Origin: Cristatella mucedo
Taxonomy: Eukaryota; Bryozoa; Phylactolaemata; Cristatellidae
Direction of reading: 5' to 3'
Length of the DNA stretch: 38,500 bases
Assembly (NCBI GenBank): GCA_009760855.2
Contig: WPIO01000021.1
Coordinates: forward strand, 1,857,501-1,896,000
Shown in pieces: positions 11,011 through 21,064 of this stretch; the stretch's first letter is position 1, and each line of letters opens with the position of its first letter. The translations under genes were made by a program, and so were the position numbers. The notes beneath the pieces were generated by a model. It worked only from the letters and a program-made list of their open reading frames with translations, did no database searches and had not been told where the DNA came from.

Positions 11011-12654
11011 CAACCCGATGCTGCAATCAAGCGAAGCACTCAGGAGTCACTCCCACAGGGTCGCGCTTGCTCCGAACTTATAAACGCTATGAAATGCTTG
11101 GCTGCCTCCAGCGACAGCGCCCAAGACTGAAGCAGGCCACCAGGGAAAGCTGCTGGCAACTGCTGGCGCCAGCTTTGCGAAACAGGTGCACAGTTGAAAA
11201 CTGTGAAACAGCCACGGCCTCGTGGCCAGCTGCATTCTTTGGCAGTTTTTATCAAGCAGGCTCCCTCTGGCATCTGGTGACAGGCGGCAGGGGGCGCTGC
11301 CGAAGAGGACCTGTGGCCCGGTATGTCGGACTGGTGTTTCCGGAAGTTGGGTATCGGGTCGACTAGACCTGCAGGAGAAAATAGCGTTGGAAAATTTTGA
11401 CTACCCAGTGAGCCAATCGGTCTGCACTCTGGTGGGCTCTCTCCAGCACATCCATTGTGTACAGCACGTACGTCAGACATGGCGAGAAAGGCTTTGAACA
11501 AGATGGCCGGCAAACTATCATGCCACGGGCACCCTTGCGCTTGGGCAGGTTCCTGGCGAGCGCGTACTCACGCACACAGTCACACGAATACGAATGCGTG
11601 TACACGCATTTGGCAGACTGAGTGGTGCTGACTTCGAGCCAGCACGAAACTTCGGCTCGTCCTCCTTCGCAACAGCTCTGGATGCTGCACAGCTGCTTGC
11701 CGGTCAAACTAAGCCCACATGTCTGCATATGGCTCCCAGGCAAAGTTAACTAGGCTGGCACACAAGCTACGCTCGCATGGGGCCCTCCCATGCACTTGCT
11801 AGATACAGCTCTAGCCTAGCCAGCCAGCCAGCTAGCTAGCTGCTGGGCCATGTCGCAGCATAGCAGTCAGGCCCTACAGGCTGCCGGCAGGTTCTGTCTG
11901 CTGCCCCCAGTGTCTGGCAGCAGATTCGAACCATTGGCTCAGCTACTGCACCCACATCAAACCTCAAAAGGAAAGATGTCATCACACTCCGATAACATGA
12001 GATGGCCAGGCTCTCTCGAGATGAGCTGGAAGAAAATATATGAAAAAACTGAGATGAACAGAAGCTCCAGGTCACTCAGGAAACCGAACGACTGAACATC
12101 CAGGACAAGCAAGGGCCACAGGTGGGTGCATAGTGCATATGAGGTGGCACCATCAGCTCAGAGGTTCTACTGCTGACCGACCATCAGCTTTGGGGGGAGG
12201 CTGCCGGGCCACAAAGCTGCCTGTTGCCTCATTGGGTAAACGACCAGCCTTTCCAGGTCCCTTGCTACTACTGACTGGCACCAGTGCCACTCCCACAGTC
12301 GTGATTAAACTTGAAACCACAAATCTGCCATCACGAGGCTGCTTCACAGTTAAGCTAGACAACAGAAGCAAAACAACCTGAACCTCTCCTGGGGACCTCT
12401 TTTGGCTGGATTGGGGCTATGGCACTAAGTCTGAGGCTCCTAATGGGCAGCCGAAGCAGCTCTGACCTGAAAGACCTGAACTAACCATATCCGGCAGCTT
12501 AGAGGTAGCTGCCAAGCAAGTGCTCCAGTTGGGCCTCAGCCGGCACTCGGTCAACCTCAGACAGCCAGTCATCATGAGCAGCCACAGTGATGGCAGCAGC
12601 AGGAGCAACAGCCGGGTGTTTAACGATGCATGCCTTAAATGAAGGAAGAGCTTC

Positions 12655-12818
12655 GGGGGGGGGGGGGTGGGTGGATGCATGTAGCAGCTGCTCAAGCATC
12701 CAGGGTGAAAGGTGTGGGAGCAGCAGCTGCACAGCAAAAGGCAGTCTAAGCAGAAGCTGCTTAGCGCAATAGTGCAGAAGCAACAGACCGGCTGCACCGT
12801 AGAACCTCCGGGGGGGGG
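12655..12818 (+). repeat. Poly-G tracts (13 and 9 G)
   Basis: G13 at 12655-12667 and G9 at 12810-12818. The same class as the tracts at 10916, with further runs at 14235 (C10), 14533 (G9) and 18195 (C10). Confidence 0.95.
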
Positions 12819-13626
12819 AGGGCTCGAGGGCATAAGCAGCAGGGCTATGAGCAAGCAAATTGTTCGGCAGAAGCAACAGCAGCTGGAGCAGCAAAAACTA
12901 CCCCTGGGTCATAGCCCAAGGGTAAAGTGCTCACTCTTCACAAACCAGATGGCGGTTTAGAGGCTTGCAGTGGGCGATTTTTTGTTGTTCACTGCAAGTG
13001 GTGGTGATAGCCGTTAGGGGTTTCTGTTGCTATAAAAATGAGTCGGTTGAATCAGCAAACATTTAACTATGAACTTGAAATGGCAGGGCCGGAAGCAGGC
13101 AAGGGATTCGGCATGTGGACGGTCAATCTAAACAATACGTGGCACCGATCGACCGCGGACAAACGTTCGGTCACAGTCTTGCAGAGCTGACAGCAGGGAG
13201 GGGGCACAACCCTTGGGTACACTCACAACCGGTGGTGGCTAGGGTGCTCCATTCCGGCGCAGCATGGCCTGCACAGTCCAAAGAAACACAGGAAGGAGGC
13301 TCTCCCAGTGGTGGTCTGGCTGTGCAGAGTGCACTCGGACAATGGACCACAGCCGTCCAACGCAGCCAAGCTTGCTCACAAACTGGCCAAGCCACTGCTA
13401 CTGCTAGTTCAAGCCATCAGCAAATCGTTCGGACAGATCATGCACCTGCTATCAATTAGCTCGACAGTGGGCAGCTAGATGGCTGCCAAGTTGAAAAGTG
13501 AGCCTCGCCGGACCAAAGAGCCGGACCAAAGATGGCAGGCTACGGGATCGAGGGTTACACTCAAGAGGCCGCTTCCACAATGTAGCAGCAAACACACGCA
13601 GACACAGTTAGACTCACAGACACAGG

Positions 13627-13642
13627 CACACACACACACACA

Positions 13643-13690
<48 letters not shown>
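13627..13690. repeat. (CA)n microsatellite
   Basis: About 32 CA units with one interruption (ATA near 13649). Confidence 0.97.
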
Positions 13691-13692
<2 letters not shown>

Positions 13693-13799
13693 CATGAAGT
13701 TTAAAGGCATGCACAAGTTCGCTTGCCAACGCATATAAGTAGTTCGTATGACAATACACTCAACCCAACCGGAGCTGTGGGGTTCGGGAGGTGAAGGGC

Positions 13800-13925
13800 A
13801 CTCGATCTCAGCCTGGTAAAAGCCAGCAGGCCGGCCAGTGTGGCCCTAATGGTCACCAAGAATCGCCCTTTCTGGGCGAACGCTTGCTACCAACCGAGCT
13901 ACAAAGGGCAGCTCGTAAAAATAAA
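13800..13925 (-). mobile_element. Possible tRNA-like SINE head
   Basis: The minus strand has TAGCTCGGTTGGTAG at about 13894-13908, close to a canonical tRNA A box/D arm, followed by GCGTTCGCCCAGAAAGGGCG. No convincing B box lies at the expected spacing, though a weak GAGATCGAGTGCCC is further on. No cloverleaf closes. Confidence 0.3.
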
Positions 13926-14067
13926 ACAATAATGAACCAGCCGGCCATCAGTGAAGCCGGCGGCGAATGCCAACGGTCGGATCTTTAACCATCTGGATGA
14001 GCTTGCATGACGTAAGCAGCCAGGGTCGCACTTGGCTATTCGACAATGCATGACTCTTATGTTGCTC

Positions 14068-14076
14068 TCTTTTTAT
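14068..14076 (-). promoter_or_regulatory. Candidate TATA box at left edge of CpG island
   Basis: The minus strand reads GGTATAAAAAG, an ideal TATA match, at the boundary of the CpG-dense block. It would direct transcription leftward. The only downstream frame seen is about 50 codons. It also lies just past a tRNA-like SINE head, so it may be part of an element tail. Confidence 0.2.
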
Positions 14077-14077
14077 A

Positions 14078-14165
14078 CCGGCGATGCTCGAGCCGGCGAC
14101 CGAACCGATTGCATTCACCGGAAGGAAGGCACAGGGGTCGATGCTCTAGCCATCGAGTGCCCTCA
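14078..14165 (-). mobile_element. Possible tRNA-like SINE head
   Basis: The minus strand has an A-box match TGGCTAGAGCA (14142-14152) and B-box-like GGCTCGAGC (14086-14094), preceded by GGTCGCC as in SINE-A (GGTCGTG). Arms CCGGC (14078-14082) and GCCGG (14092-14096) flank the B box. No acceptor stem closes. The tail is not shared with the other SINEs. Confidence 0.35.
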
Positions 14166-15663
14166 AGCAAGCCAGCCGTCTGATCACGGAATGCGATTTA
14201 CACAGGCACCTTCAGCCCCCACCCCACCCAACCGCCCCCCCCCCAGAGTGGCGCTCAGAAACACACCTGTAAGCCGGCAATGTGACTCTGTAGGACGATC
14301 CTAGCTGCAGATCGCAGTTGCACACTGTTGACCAATGAGCAAAGGCCTGCAAGGGCTCGCGAGGTCTTGCAGCAGCTGCTACCGGTGCGACCACAGCCGC
14401 TGGACCCTTGTCCTGCCGAGAGCACGGCCCGAGCAGGGGCACGAGACGTGGCGAGGCCGTAAAGGCCGGCAGCAGGCGCTCGGCCACGCACGCGACCGTA
14501 CGGCGACTGCGGCCGCCCCGAGAGAAGCCACTGGGGGGGGGAGGGCGGCAGCGACCGCTAATCGGTTGGAAACTCGACACCGCAATGCTCGACTGCATGC
14601 CAGCTTGTCCCCAGCCGCTGTCGGACGGTCGGCCAGCCGGCCGGGCAGAGGGAGGGAGGGCGCGAATATACCTAGAGGTCGTGGAAAACGCGCGGAGCGT
14701 ACTGCACGAATAACCGGGCTTGCAAGCGTTGGCACGGCTGCGCTCACGAAGAGCAGCCACGCCCAGCCGCTCGCTCCGGGTCACGTTCCAAGCCGGGCCT
14801 ACGGCACGCCGCGCCGACGGCACTGGAAGCCCGCCGGTCTCGTGGAGAAGCGAGCCTGACCTCGGCTGACTCAGCCGCCACAAAAGAGGTGTCTTCACCT
14901 CGCACCCGGGTCGCGCTCGTGCGCCACCTCCCCTTCCCTCCACCACACCCCCGAAGGGCGGCCAGTGCGGCTGGGAGAGAGGGGAGAGGAGCTCCACTAC
15001 TGCCGGGGCTGCCGTCGAACTGCAGCGTCCGGCGAGCGAGCCATCGACCACAGGCGAGCGGCGCTCGCTCGCCGCTCGGCGCTTCGAAGTAACTGCACGC
15101 CGTACGCACTACGGCCGGACCACGACGGCAGCCGATCGTGAGCGACGATCTCGCGAGCTTCGGCGTCGCCAAAGGCCTACTCACGGCATCTACGCTCGTA
15201 TCGGCGCGACGACGGGCCAACCGCACGGTGGCCTTCGTTTCTACAACATGCGCGCGCCGCGCGAACGCGCCCGTTTTTGTGCGTTTTTATCGCGCCACGT
15301 GACGCGAGCTCTGCTAACCAATCGCAAAGCGAGCCGTACGCGCAGGGTAGCGCACGCAGGCCGCGTGTCCAGTCAGTCCGCGTGGCCGACTCCGTCCTTT
15401 GCGTCGCGGCGGCTAGCCTCTCGGGTCGGTAGCGATCGCGCCGCTCGCAGTGTAAAGTGAGCTGGCGAGTGGCGCATCGCACGGTGCGAATACCAGGCGC
15501 TCTCTCAACGGACGGAAAGTACAGGTCGGCTGAGCCGCAGCTGGGCCGTCCGAGCGCACGCGGTGCGCAGGCGCGCGGCGGCATCAGAGCCCTTCGAGGC
15601 CGTCGACCTGCTAGGAGGCGAGTGTTGCTGAGGAAGGGGAAATGCGCCGTTGCGCCCTATGAG

Positions 15664-15867
15664 ATGAGCGAAGACGAGCTCCCGCGAAAGAAACCGGCGA
15701 CGCAGAGCGCGCGCGCGTTCATCATTTTCGCGCCTTCGCGGGCTGCGAGCGGCTCCAAAAACGCTTCGTTCGGCAACTTGCCAAGAGTAACCAGCTGCAG
15801 CCACTATGCCGCCGCCGCGTCGGCGCGCCTTAGCGGAGCGACGGAAAAGCGCATCGGATCACCTTAG
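15664..15867 (+). CDS. Weak candidate 5' coding exon
   Basis: A 67-codon frame opens at ATG 15664 in the middle of the CpG-dense block and runs to a stop at 15865-15867. It starts MSEDELPRKK, an acidic then basic N-terminus unlike the Arg/Pro/Ala-rich products of neighbouring frames. A possible donor (AGAGTAACC, about 15784-15792) would end it early as a first exon. There is no domain, no homology judgement and no supporting acceptor. It could equally be chance or 5' UTR. Listed only because its position fits the inferred gene start. Confidence 0.15.
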   Translation: MSEDELPRKKPATQSARAFIIFAPSRAASGSKNASFGNLPRVTSCSHYAAAASARLSGATEKRIGSP

Positions 15868-16067
15868 CAGCCTTGCGCTGGCCTGACAGCAACGCAGACT
15901 TATGAAGGAGGGCTGTCCCAAATTAACTTCGGCAGCGGTACGTCAATAAGACGCAGCCGCTTAAAAACCTGCCGTCGTGCGCCTACTATGCTGACGGCGG
16001 TAGCCCTCTCTTCGCGGCGGATGCCCACTGACTTATCGGTGCTAATCATTCCTGCTGGGTTGGGTGA

Positions 16068-16099
16068 GGCCGGAAGCGGTAGCTCACGCTTCTCCGGCC
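16068..16099. repeat. GC-rich inverted repeat
   Basis: GGCCGGA (16068-16074) plus AGCG pairs with CGCT (16087-16090) plus TCCGGCC (16093-16099), with an 8-nt loop and a 2-nt bulge. It lies inside the CpG-rich block. No RNA family recognised. Confidence 0.5.
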
Positions 16100-17210
16100 G
16101 CTACGCACCATCGCGGTCCGGTCCAGCCTGAGCGCTTAAAGCATCTGAAGCGGATTGCTGCGTTGGCACGCGCCAATCCTAAGCTGACGCGCAGGCGCGT
16201 CCGGCGCCGAATAGGAGAAATTTAGTCGGCACTATTTTCTAAATCCAAATCAGCCGTTTGACTCGCTGAGTAAGGGCGCCGTGCCTCCGCCGGCTAATCG
16301 TTCGACAGGTTAATTGTCAACATAGTCGTCCGGGGGTCGTCAGACGGAAGCCGGCGATTCGGTGGCCACGCAGTAGCACTGTTCTGCTACTCGTTGGGTG
16401 ATATGCTTGAATGCACATTTGAATCGCCGCTAAGTCGCCGTTTAGGGGTGTCATTGAGATGCTTGACTCGCTGTCTTCCGGTTGCATTGCCAGAGCTACC
16501 CGTGTCGTGTGGCTGTTTGCGCATGGAAAAGGCTGGCATTACTTCGATTCTAGGCTGCGTAACCGATGCTGTTTAGATAGTCGCGCCTGTTCTTGCGCCT
16601 CGCTCGTCCCGGTATTTAGATAAGTTTGAGACTGCGAGTCGTTGGCTTCCCGCTGAGCTCCCGCCGTGCGGCATTTACCCCATGCTCTTTTTGAGCCGAC
16701 CGACGAGAAGCCAGTCCGAAGGACGCAGCCGAGATTTTTTCGGGCAGGGCCACACTTCGGTGTGTGCTATCGAGACCGGAAGTGGCGTGGCGACACCCCA
16801 TTTCTCGCGCTTGCGGACGAAGTGGCCCCAAAAAAAAGCAGCCGGCGTGCGCTCAGGAGAGTAGCTGCGCCCACTTCACTTGAAACCCTGGAGCGGCCGG
16901 TGGCCCGGGGTCGCGTGGATTGCAGCTCCCCTGGCTTGGTGACACCTTTAATGAGAAGAGTTCGTCGCTGTTAAGGCGGCTGTATTTACAGGGAGTCGGC
17001 TGGCACAGCGAGCTCGAGCAGCGAGAAGCCTCGGAGCACCGGTTGAGACGGCTGCGGGCGGGACCCGGAGCCTCGACGGCTTAATTGGCAGGGCGCCGAT
17101 GCGCTAAAACTGAGGCTGCGAGGCGTAAGCCGGAGCTCGAGGCAAAACACATCCCTAGCGCGCTCGCCGCCCAGCGGCAGCCGGTCTGCGGTCGTTGGGC
17201 GCTTTCAACT

Positions 17211-18326
17211 ATGCAAGTTTCTCAATCAAAACGCGTCCGCGACAGTCGGCCGCCAACCGGACATCGCGGACTGTCAGCTCTGTCAGCACTAAGCAACGGA
17301 CAAGAGCAACTTATCGAGAAGCTATTTGTCACTTTGCAGCGCATTCGTCACCAGAATCGACCTCCGTATCCGGCCTCCGCGCGCGCGCGCGTCCAGGGTG
17401 CGGTCGCCGCTCACCCGCCGCTAGGCTTCCGGTCGCCGCGCCGTCTCTCGCACCGAATTGACATCTTTCGGCGATCGGGTGGCCCTTCAGTCAGCACTCG
17501 GCGAAAGTCCGGAGCTCGCTTGCGGCTTACATCGCCACCTGCGATGACCTCACGCCTCGTTTCAGTACCGGCTATAGACGCAACTCTCCGGTGCGGCTAT
17601 CATTTCACCCGAGCGAACGGGTCTTATTCGTTCGTGCGTGCTTTGCGCGCTCGCCTGTGCATGGTTCAGCGAAAGTTGCAAAGTAGAGGCGGTCCTGGGT
17701 GTCTTCGTGTGTGTTTTAGAATGCTGGCCAAAGCCAGATACCAGCGAGCTTGTGCATGCTTGTTAAAGTGCGATACCGTGCTTGTCCCTCGGTTGTTGAT
17801 TCTTCTGAGACGAGCTGTAAGGTATCTGGGTAGACGCTTAATTCTCCGAAGGGCGCTACGCAAACAAACTCTGGTTATTATGATCATTCGCTCCGGGCAC
17901 GGGTTATCGGAAGCAGCGGCGCGCGTAGCTTCATTGTCAACTTCCTGCAGGGTATGTACCGCGGTTAGTACCCGCGGGTCACCCCGCAGGTACGTACGGG
18001 GTTACGGAGCCGGTATCGCCGGTACAGTTCCTCGCCGGTGCTTTGGCGGAAGCCTCTGGAGAGGCTTCTTTGCTCACCGATTCGGCAGTGGAGCGTTCAT
18101 GGCGCGCCGAATAGCGGGACTCTCGAGCCTCGCTAAAAAGAATTCCGGTCCAGTTCCGCTGAACACCTCGGAAGCAGCTTGGTGGCCGAATGCTCCCCCC
18201 CCCCGGCGGCCCGCTCGCGAATGCATTTTGCCCAACGGTTTTAGCCCGCTCCGGTGCTGCTCTGGTTCTGAAAAGCCACGCCAGATTAATTGCTCGCAGC
18301 CGCGCGTCAGTTGGGAGTACGAATAG
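17211..18326 (+). CDS. Unrecognised 371-codon ORF in the CpG island (doubtful)
   Basis: This is the longest open frame in the window. The frame is open from just after TAA at 17082 and the first ATG is at 17211; earlier codons would need a non-ATG start or an upstream exon. The product is very Arg/Ala/Ser/Leu-rich with only about a dozen acidic residues. It has a basic-hydrophobic stretch around residues 190-225 and a proline run encoded by C10 at 18195-18204. No domain, signal peptide or known motif is visible. At this GC content stops are rare, so a long frame is less surprising, but 371 codons is still more than expected by chance. It may be an untranslated 5' region, a lineage-specific protein or a chance frame. 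Confidence 0.2.
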   Translation: MQVSQSKRVRDSRPPTGHRGLSALSALSNGQEQLIEKLFVTLQRIRHQNRPPYPASARARVQGAVAAHPPLGFRSPRRLSHRIDIFRRSGGPSVSTRRKSGARLRLTSPPAMTSRLVSVPAIDATLRCGYHFTRANGSYSFVRALRARLCMVQRKLQSRGGPGCLRVCFRMLAKARYQRACACLLKCDTVLVPRLLILLRRAVRYLGRRLILRRALRKQTLVIMIIRSGHGLSEAAARVASLSTSCRVCTAVSTRGSPRRYVRGYGAGIAGTVPRRCFGGSLWRGFFAHRFGSGAFMARRIAGLSSLAKKNSGPVPLNTSEAAWWPNAPPPRRPARECILPNGFSPLRCCSGSEKPRQINCSQPRVSWEYE

Positions 18327-18349
18327 CGAAACGCTCGATCTTCAGTCTC

Positions 18350-18368
18350 CTGCTGCTGCTGCTGCTGC
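18350..18368 (+). repeat. (CTG)6 trinucleotide repeat
   Basis: Six CTG units close to the right edge of the CpG-rich block. Confidence 0.9.
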
Positions 18369-18530
18369 GTTTGACGGACGTCTCGCTCTCGTTAAACTGC
18401 TAAAGCAGCGAAAGGCTCGTTGCTTGCTTCGCTGCTTGCTTGTCAGTCTCTCTCGCTTCGATAGTTGCATTCGCATTCGAAGCGCATGCTCAGCTCGCTT
18501 TCGTTGAAAACCGCTTCTACAAAGGAACGT

Positions 18531-19247
18531 CGCTTGACGTGTCAATTTCCCTTGTACCGCTGGCATTACAAGAGAAATACTGGCTTTAATAAATACTTTA
18601 ATACTTTAAATACTGGCTTCAATTACACTTTCCAACCATTACCTGGTTCACCTTCGTGCACTTGTTCAACTTTATTATTTACTTCCGCCCCAAGCTGTGC
18701 TCTAAGCACTTCCGATTTTAATGCCGCGTCTTTCGCATTTGTGTAGTTATACCTGAACATTTCGCGGGCTCCCTTCACATTAGCTAGTGCTGGCTAGCGA
18801 ATCATCAGCTACCACTCAGGTACTCGCGTTAAATCAAATCTGTAGAAGTTGGTAGGCTGATTATTGTTTAAAAGCAGCACTTGCTGCTTGAATCTAGAAT
18901 ATATGCTTGTGACGATGAAGCAGGTCCTGGCCTGTGAAATTTCTCAGTGGCTAGTACTGATGAGTCCTGCAGTAGATATTAATCAAAACCGATCAGACCA
19001 GCGGTGCTCTCAAATCGTGCCTATCGGAAGAAATGTGTGAGTTAACCTACACTTGAACTCCAGAAGGCCTTCGACTGAGGTTAATCAACGGATTCAATCT
19101 TGCATGGAAGGAAGCGTAGGCAAATGCTTGTAAAGAAATACAGTTTAGCGTTTGCTCGGCACATTTGTGCTTGAATCGTTTTCACCTTCTCGTGATCTCT
19201 CAGGACAGCAAGCGATCTCTCATGCCCCACTGGCACCATTCTGCAAG
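18531..19247. other. No recognisable gene
   Basis: AT-rich sequence right of the CpG island. AATACTGGCTT occurs twice (about 18573 and 18610). A CTGATGAG word at 18957 was tested as a hammerhead core and rejected. Confidence 0.5.
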
Positions 19248-19560
19248 ACACTTATATTGTACTATGTGGGTGTTACGCAGGAGAGTTATCAATAGAAAAA
19301 GCGAACTCATGGCCTAAGCGGCTATCGGTGCGCATGCGATAGGTAACAGACTCCATCTTACGCAACAAAGAGAAAGTGAGAAGTAAAGCTGAGCCAGCAG
19401 GAAGCTGAGGGAGTGAATAGCAAGGTCAAGTTCTAGCAGTGAAAGAATGCTGGAAAAGGTGAGTAAGAATCGGGAGTAGAAGAGTTTATGCCGTGGTGTC
19501 AGGGCTATGGTAGTGAGTTCCAGTCTAAGACCTGCAAAGAAAAAATCTTCTGTCGCCAAA
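19248..19560 (-). mobile_element. LINE-2 copy 3, 3' end
   Basis: Minus-strand copy of the LINE-2 3' region. It begins with a degraded form of the AGPRLWNS motif (AGLRLELTT) and continues through ACTCTTCTACTCC, TTTCTCTTTGTTGCGTAAGA, GCCGCTTAGGCCATGAG and CTCTCCTGCGTAACACCCAC. It is frameshifted and truncated. Confidence 0.8.
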
Positions 19561-20164
19561 TAACTTTAAGCGATGAATGGCACAGCTAGTTTATTGTCCA
19601 TACAAAACATACGGGCAAATGGAGGCTAAAACAAGTGAAGCAGTTTTAGTTAGGTATAAGTCGCGGGCTGCCAATGCCTATTTCCCATATGATTTACTCG
19701 AGATGCACTTGGTTACACGTGTGTTTAGAGGGCAATAGAATGATAAGGATTTCAGATGTTAGTTCTGATATTTCGTTAGTTACGCTCTTTACTTGTTGCC
19801 CTGCCGTTCATTCGCTCCAAATTAGTGACTTACATTATGGGGAAGCGTAGTCAAAGACCAAACTGGTTCGCAGCCGGCAGTAACAGTCGACATAGCTCAA
19901 GGACGCACATACAGTGTAAATAAAACTTAGTCAGGGACGAGGTTTTAGTGTTCGGCAAACAGGGGGGCAGGCCTACGTTGGGCATAACTTACAAGCAGCT
20001 AAATGCTGTGAAGCAGTTGCTATGTCTCATTCGCCAATGTGCTGCTTAGCTGGTTAAGTTTGACCTGGAGTCTCAGCGGTTTTCTGTAGCATAGGACGAT
20101 GTAGTCTCTGTCCAGTCGAAGCCAGCCCTTCGTCACGAACACGTGGAGCGACTGTGTATCGGAG
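19561..20164. other. No recognisable gene
   Basis: Spacer between two LINE-2 copies in opposite orientation. Nothing recognised. Confidence 0.5.
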
Positions 20165-20875
20165 GCGGTGTCTGCTTTGCTGAAAGAGCTTGGAAGGCTG
20201 CTGGTTGATCAACGCACACAGAGCAAAGTTCTTATGCTGATCCACAATGCCCGCCACGGCTTGGCTCCTTCATACCTAGCAGAACTGCTGCACCAGTTTC
20301 TGCCTCCTCGTGCCCTTTGGTCCTCTAAAGACAATAAATTAGCTTTTCCATTCCTCCCCATTAGGACCATTGGTGACAGCAGCTTGTGTTTGCTCTACAG
20401 GTCCTAGACTGTGGAACTCAATTCCAAAAATCGTACCTAACGAAATATACTCTCCTTCTGCTGACTATGGCAGATCCTTTTCCAGCCGTCCTGAGCTGCT
20501 ACTTCCAAGTTATTCTCTACCATGTTATCATCCTAACCACGCTATTCATGTTGTTGATCAAGTATGATACCACTCACCATTCGACCGTGCTTCCATTGCT
20601 GCAAATGTCAAGCGCCTAGAAAGAGATTGAGTTCTCTGAGGGCGCTTTATCAAGTGCATTATTATTATTATTATTATTTCCACCTCAACTGCTCTCTTGA
20701 CTCAGTTATGCTTCTTGATTTCACTTTGTTGCGCGAGATGAAGTTTGTTGGCTACCGAGTTCTCACCGAAAGCCGCTTGGGCTTTGAGCGCCCTATAGAA
20801 AAAATCTCCTGCAAAAAACCCACTTAGTCTTACTGGCTTTGTGGAGTTACAGGCGGAGATACACACATACAGAAC
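20165..20875 (+). mobile_element. LINE-2 copy 4, interrupted by a LINE-1 tail
   Basis: Best-preserved LINE-2 copy. The product contains LLKELGRLLVDQRTQSKVL, then HGLAPSYLAELLHQFLPPRAL and, after a frameshift, STGPRLWNSIPK (about 20395-20430). This is the region C-terminal to the RT in CR1/L2-group elements. The 3' UTR is split at 20521/20681 by a LINE-1 tail and resumes as CACCTCAACTGCTCTC, ending at about 20875 (GAGATACACACATAC). The upstream RT core is absent, so the copy is 5'-truncated and dead. Confidence 0.88.
20522..20680 (+). mobile_element. LINE-1 3' tail nested in LINE-2
   Basis: A 159-bp LINE-1 3' UTR fragment inserted in LINE-2. It carries the complete 3' module: GCGCC (20612-20616), AGAGA (20622-20626), loop TTGAGT, TCTCT (20633-20637), GGCGC (20641-20645), then an (ATT)n tail. 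The host LINE-2 sequence can be followed on both sides by comparison with 5230-5515. Confidence 0.9.
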
Positions 20876-21026
20876 AAGTACCGGCAGTTAGGGGCTTGCC
20901 CACCTCAAGAGATGAAGGTTAAGTTCACGGTTTCCAGAGTCCGTGCACCGACTGCTAGCGGCACGTAAAAGGTTTTGTTTATCTAACGGTCATTCTATAT
21001 CAATTAATGGGAACAAAATAAATTTT

Positions 21027-21052
21027 GAATATACGGCTTATGCCGTATATTC
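21027..21052. repeat. Perfect 11-bp inverted repeat
   Basis: GAATATACGGC (21027-21037), loop TTAT, GCCGTATATTC (21042-21052). Just upstream of a LINE-1 copy. No terminator or RNA family context. Confidence 0.85.
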
Positions 21053-21064
21053 GTTAGAACATTT

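Larger units (their letters stand above)
10018..13626. other. Unrecognised GC-moderate region with poly-G tracts
   Basis: No exon, RNA gene or known repeat recognised over 3.6 kb. Notable composition: poly-G runs (annotated separately), CAGC/GCTG-rich DNA, AGCCAGCCAGC with AGCTAGCTAGC near 11820-11842, and a GGGGCC-ATGC-GGCCCC inverted repeat at 10333-10348. Overlapping frames of 90-190 codons on both strands have biased Pro/Arg/Ser composition and no motif. Confidence 0.5.
14050..18530. promoter_or_regulatory. CpG island-like region
   Basis: A sharp block of GC-rich, CpG-dense DNA in an otherwise CpG-poor window. For example 15241-15300 holds 13 CpGs, whereas 29401-29460 holds one. The right edge, near 18530, is abrupt. 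In animal genomes such blocks usually mark unmethylated promoters or 5' exons, so a gene start is inferred here. No TATA box or initiator fixes a start site or direction, and no splice-supported coding exon was identified. Confidence 0.6.

Noticed and set aside
10457-11026. 189-codon minus-strand frame
   Set aside because: It crosses two poly-G tracts, encodes poly-Pro runs and has no motif. It overlaps a 165-codon frame on the other strand, which is the pattern of chance frames.
11921-11945. B-box-like GGTTCGAATCT on the minus strand
   Set aside because: No A box lies 30-60 nt upstream and no T-stem forms.
14212-15051. 279-codon minus-strand open frame in the CpG island
   Set aside because: It begins without an ATG, is Arg/Ser/Pro/Ala-rich, overlaps comparable frames on the other strand, and is explained by scarcity of stops in GC-rich DNA.
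18957-18964. CTGATGAG, the hammerhead ribozyme core word
   Set aside because: The following sequence lacks the required CGAAA box (it reads TCAAAACC) and no stem II or stem III can be paired, so there is no ribozyme.
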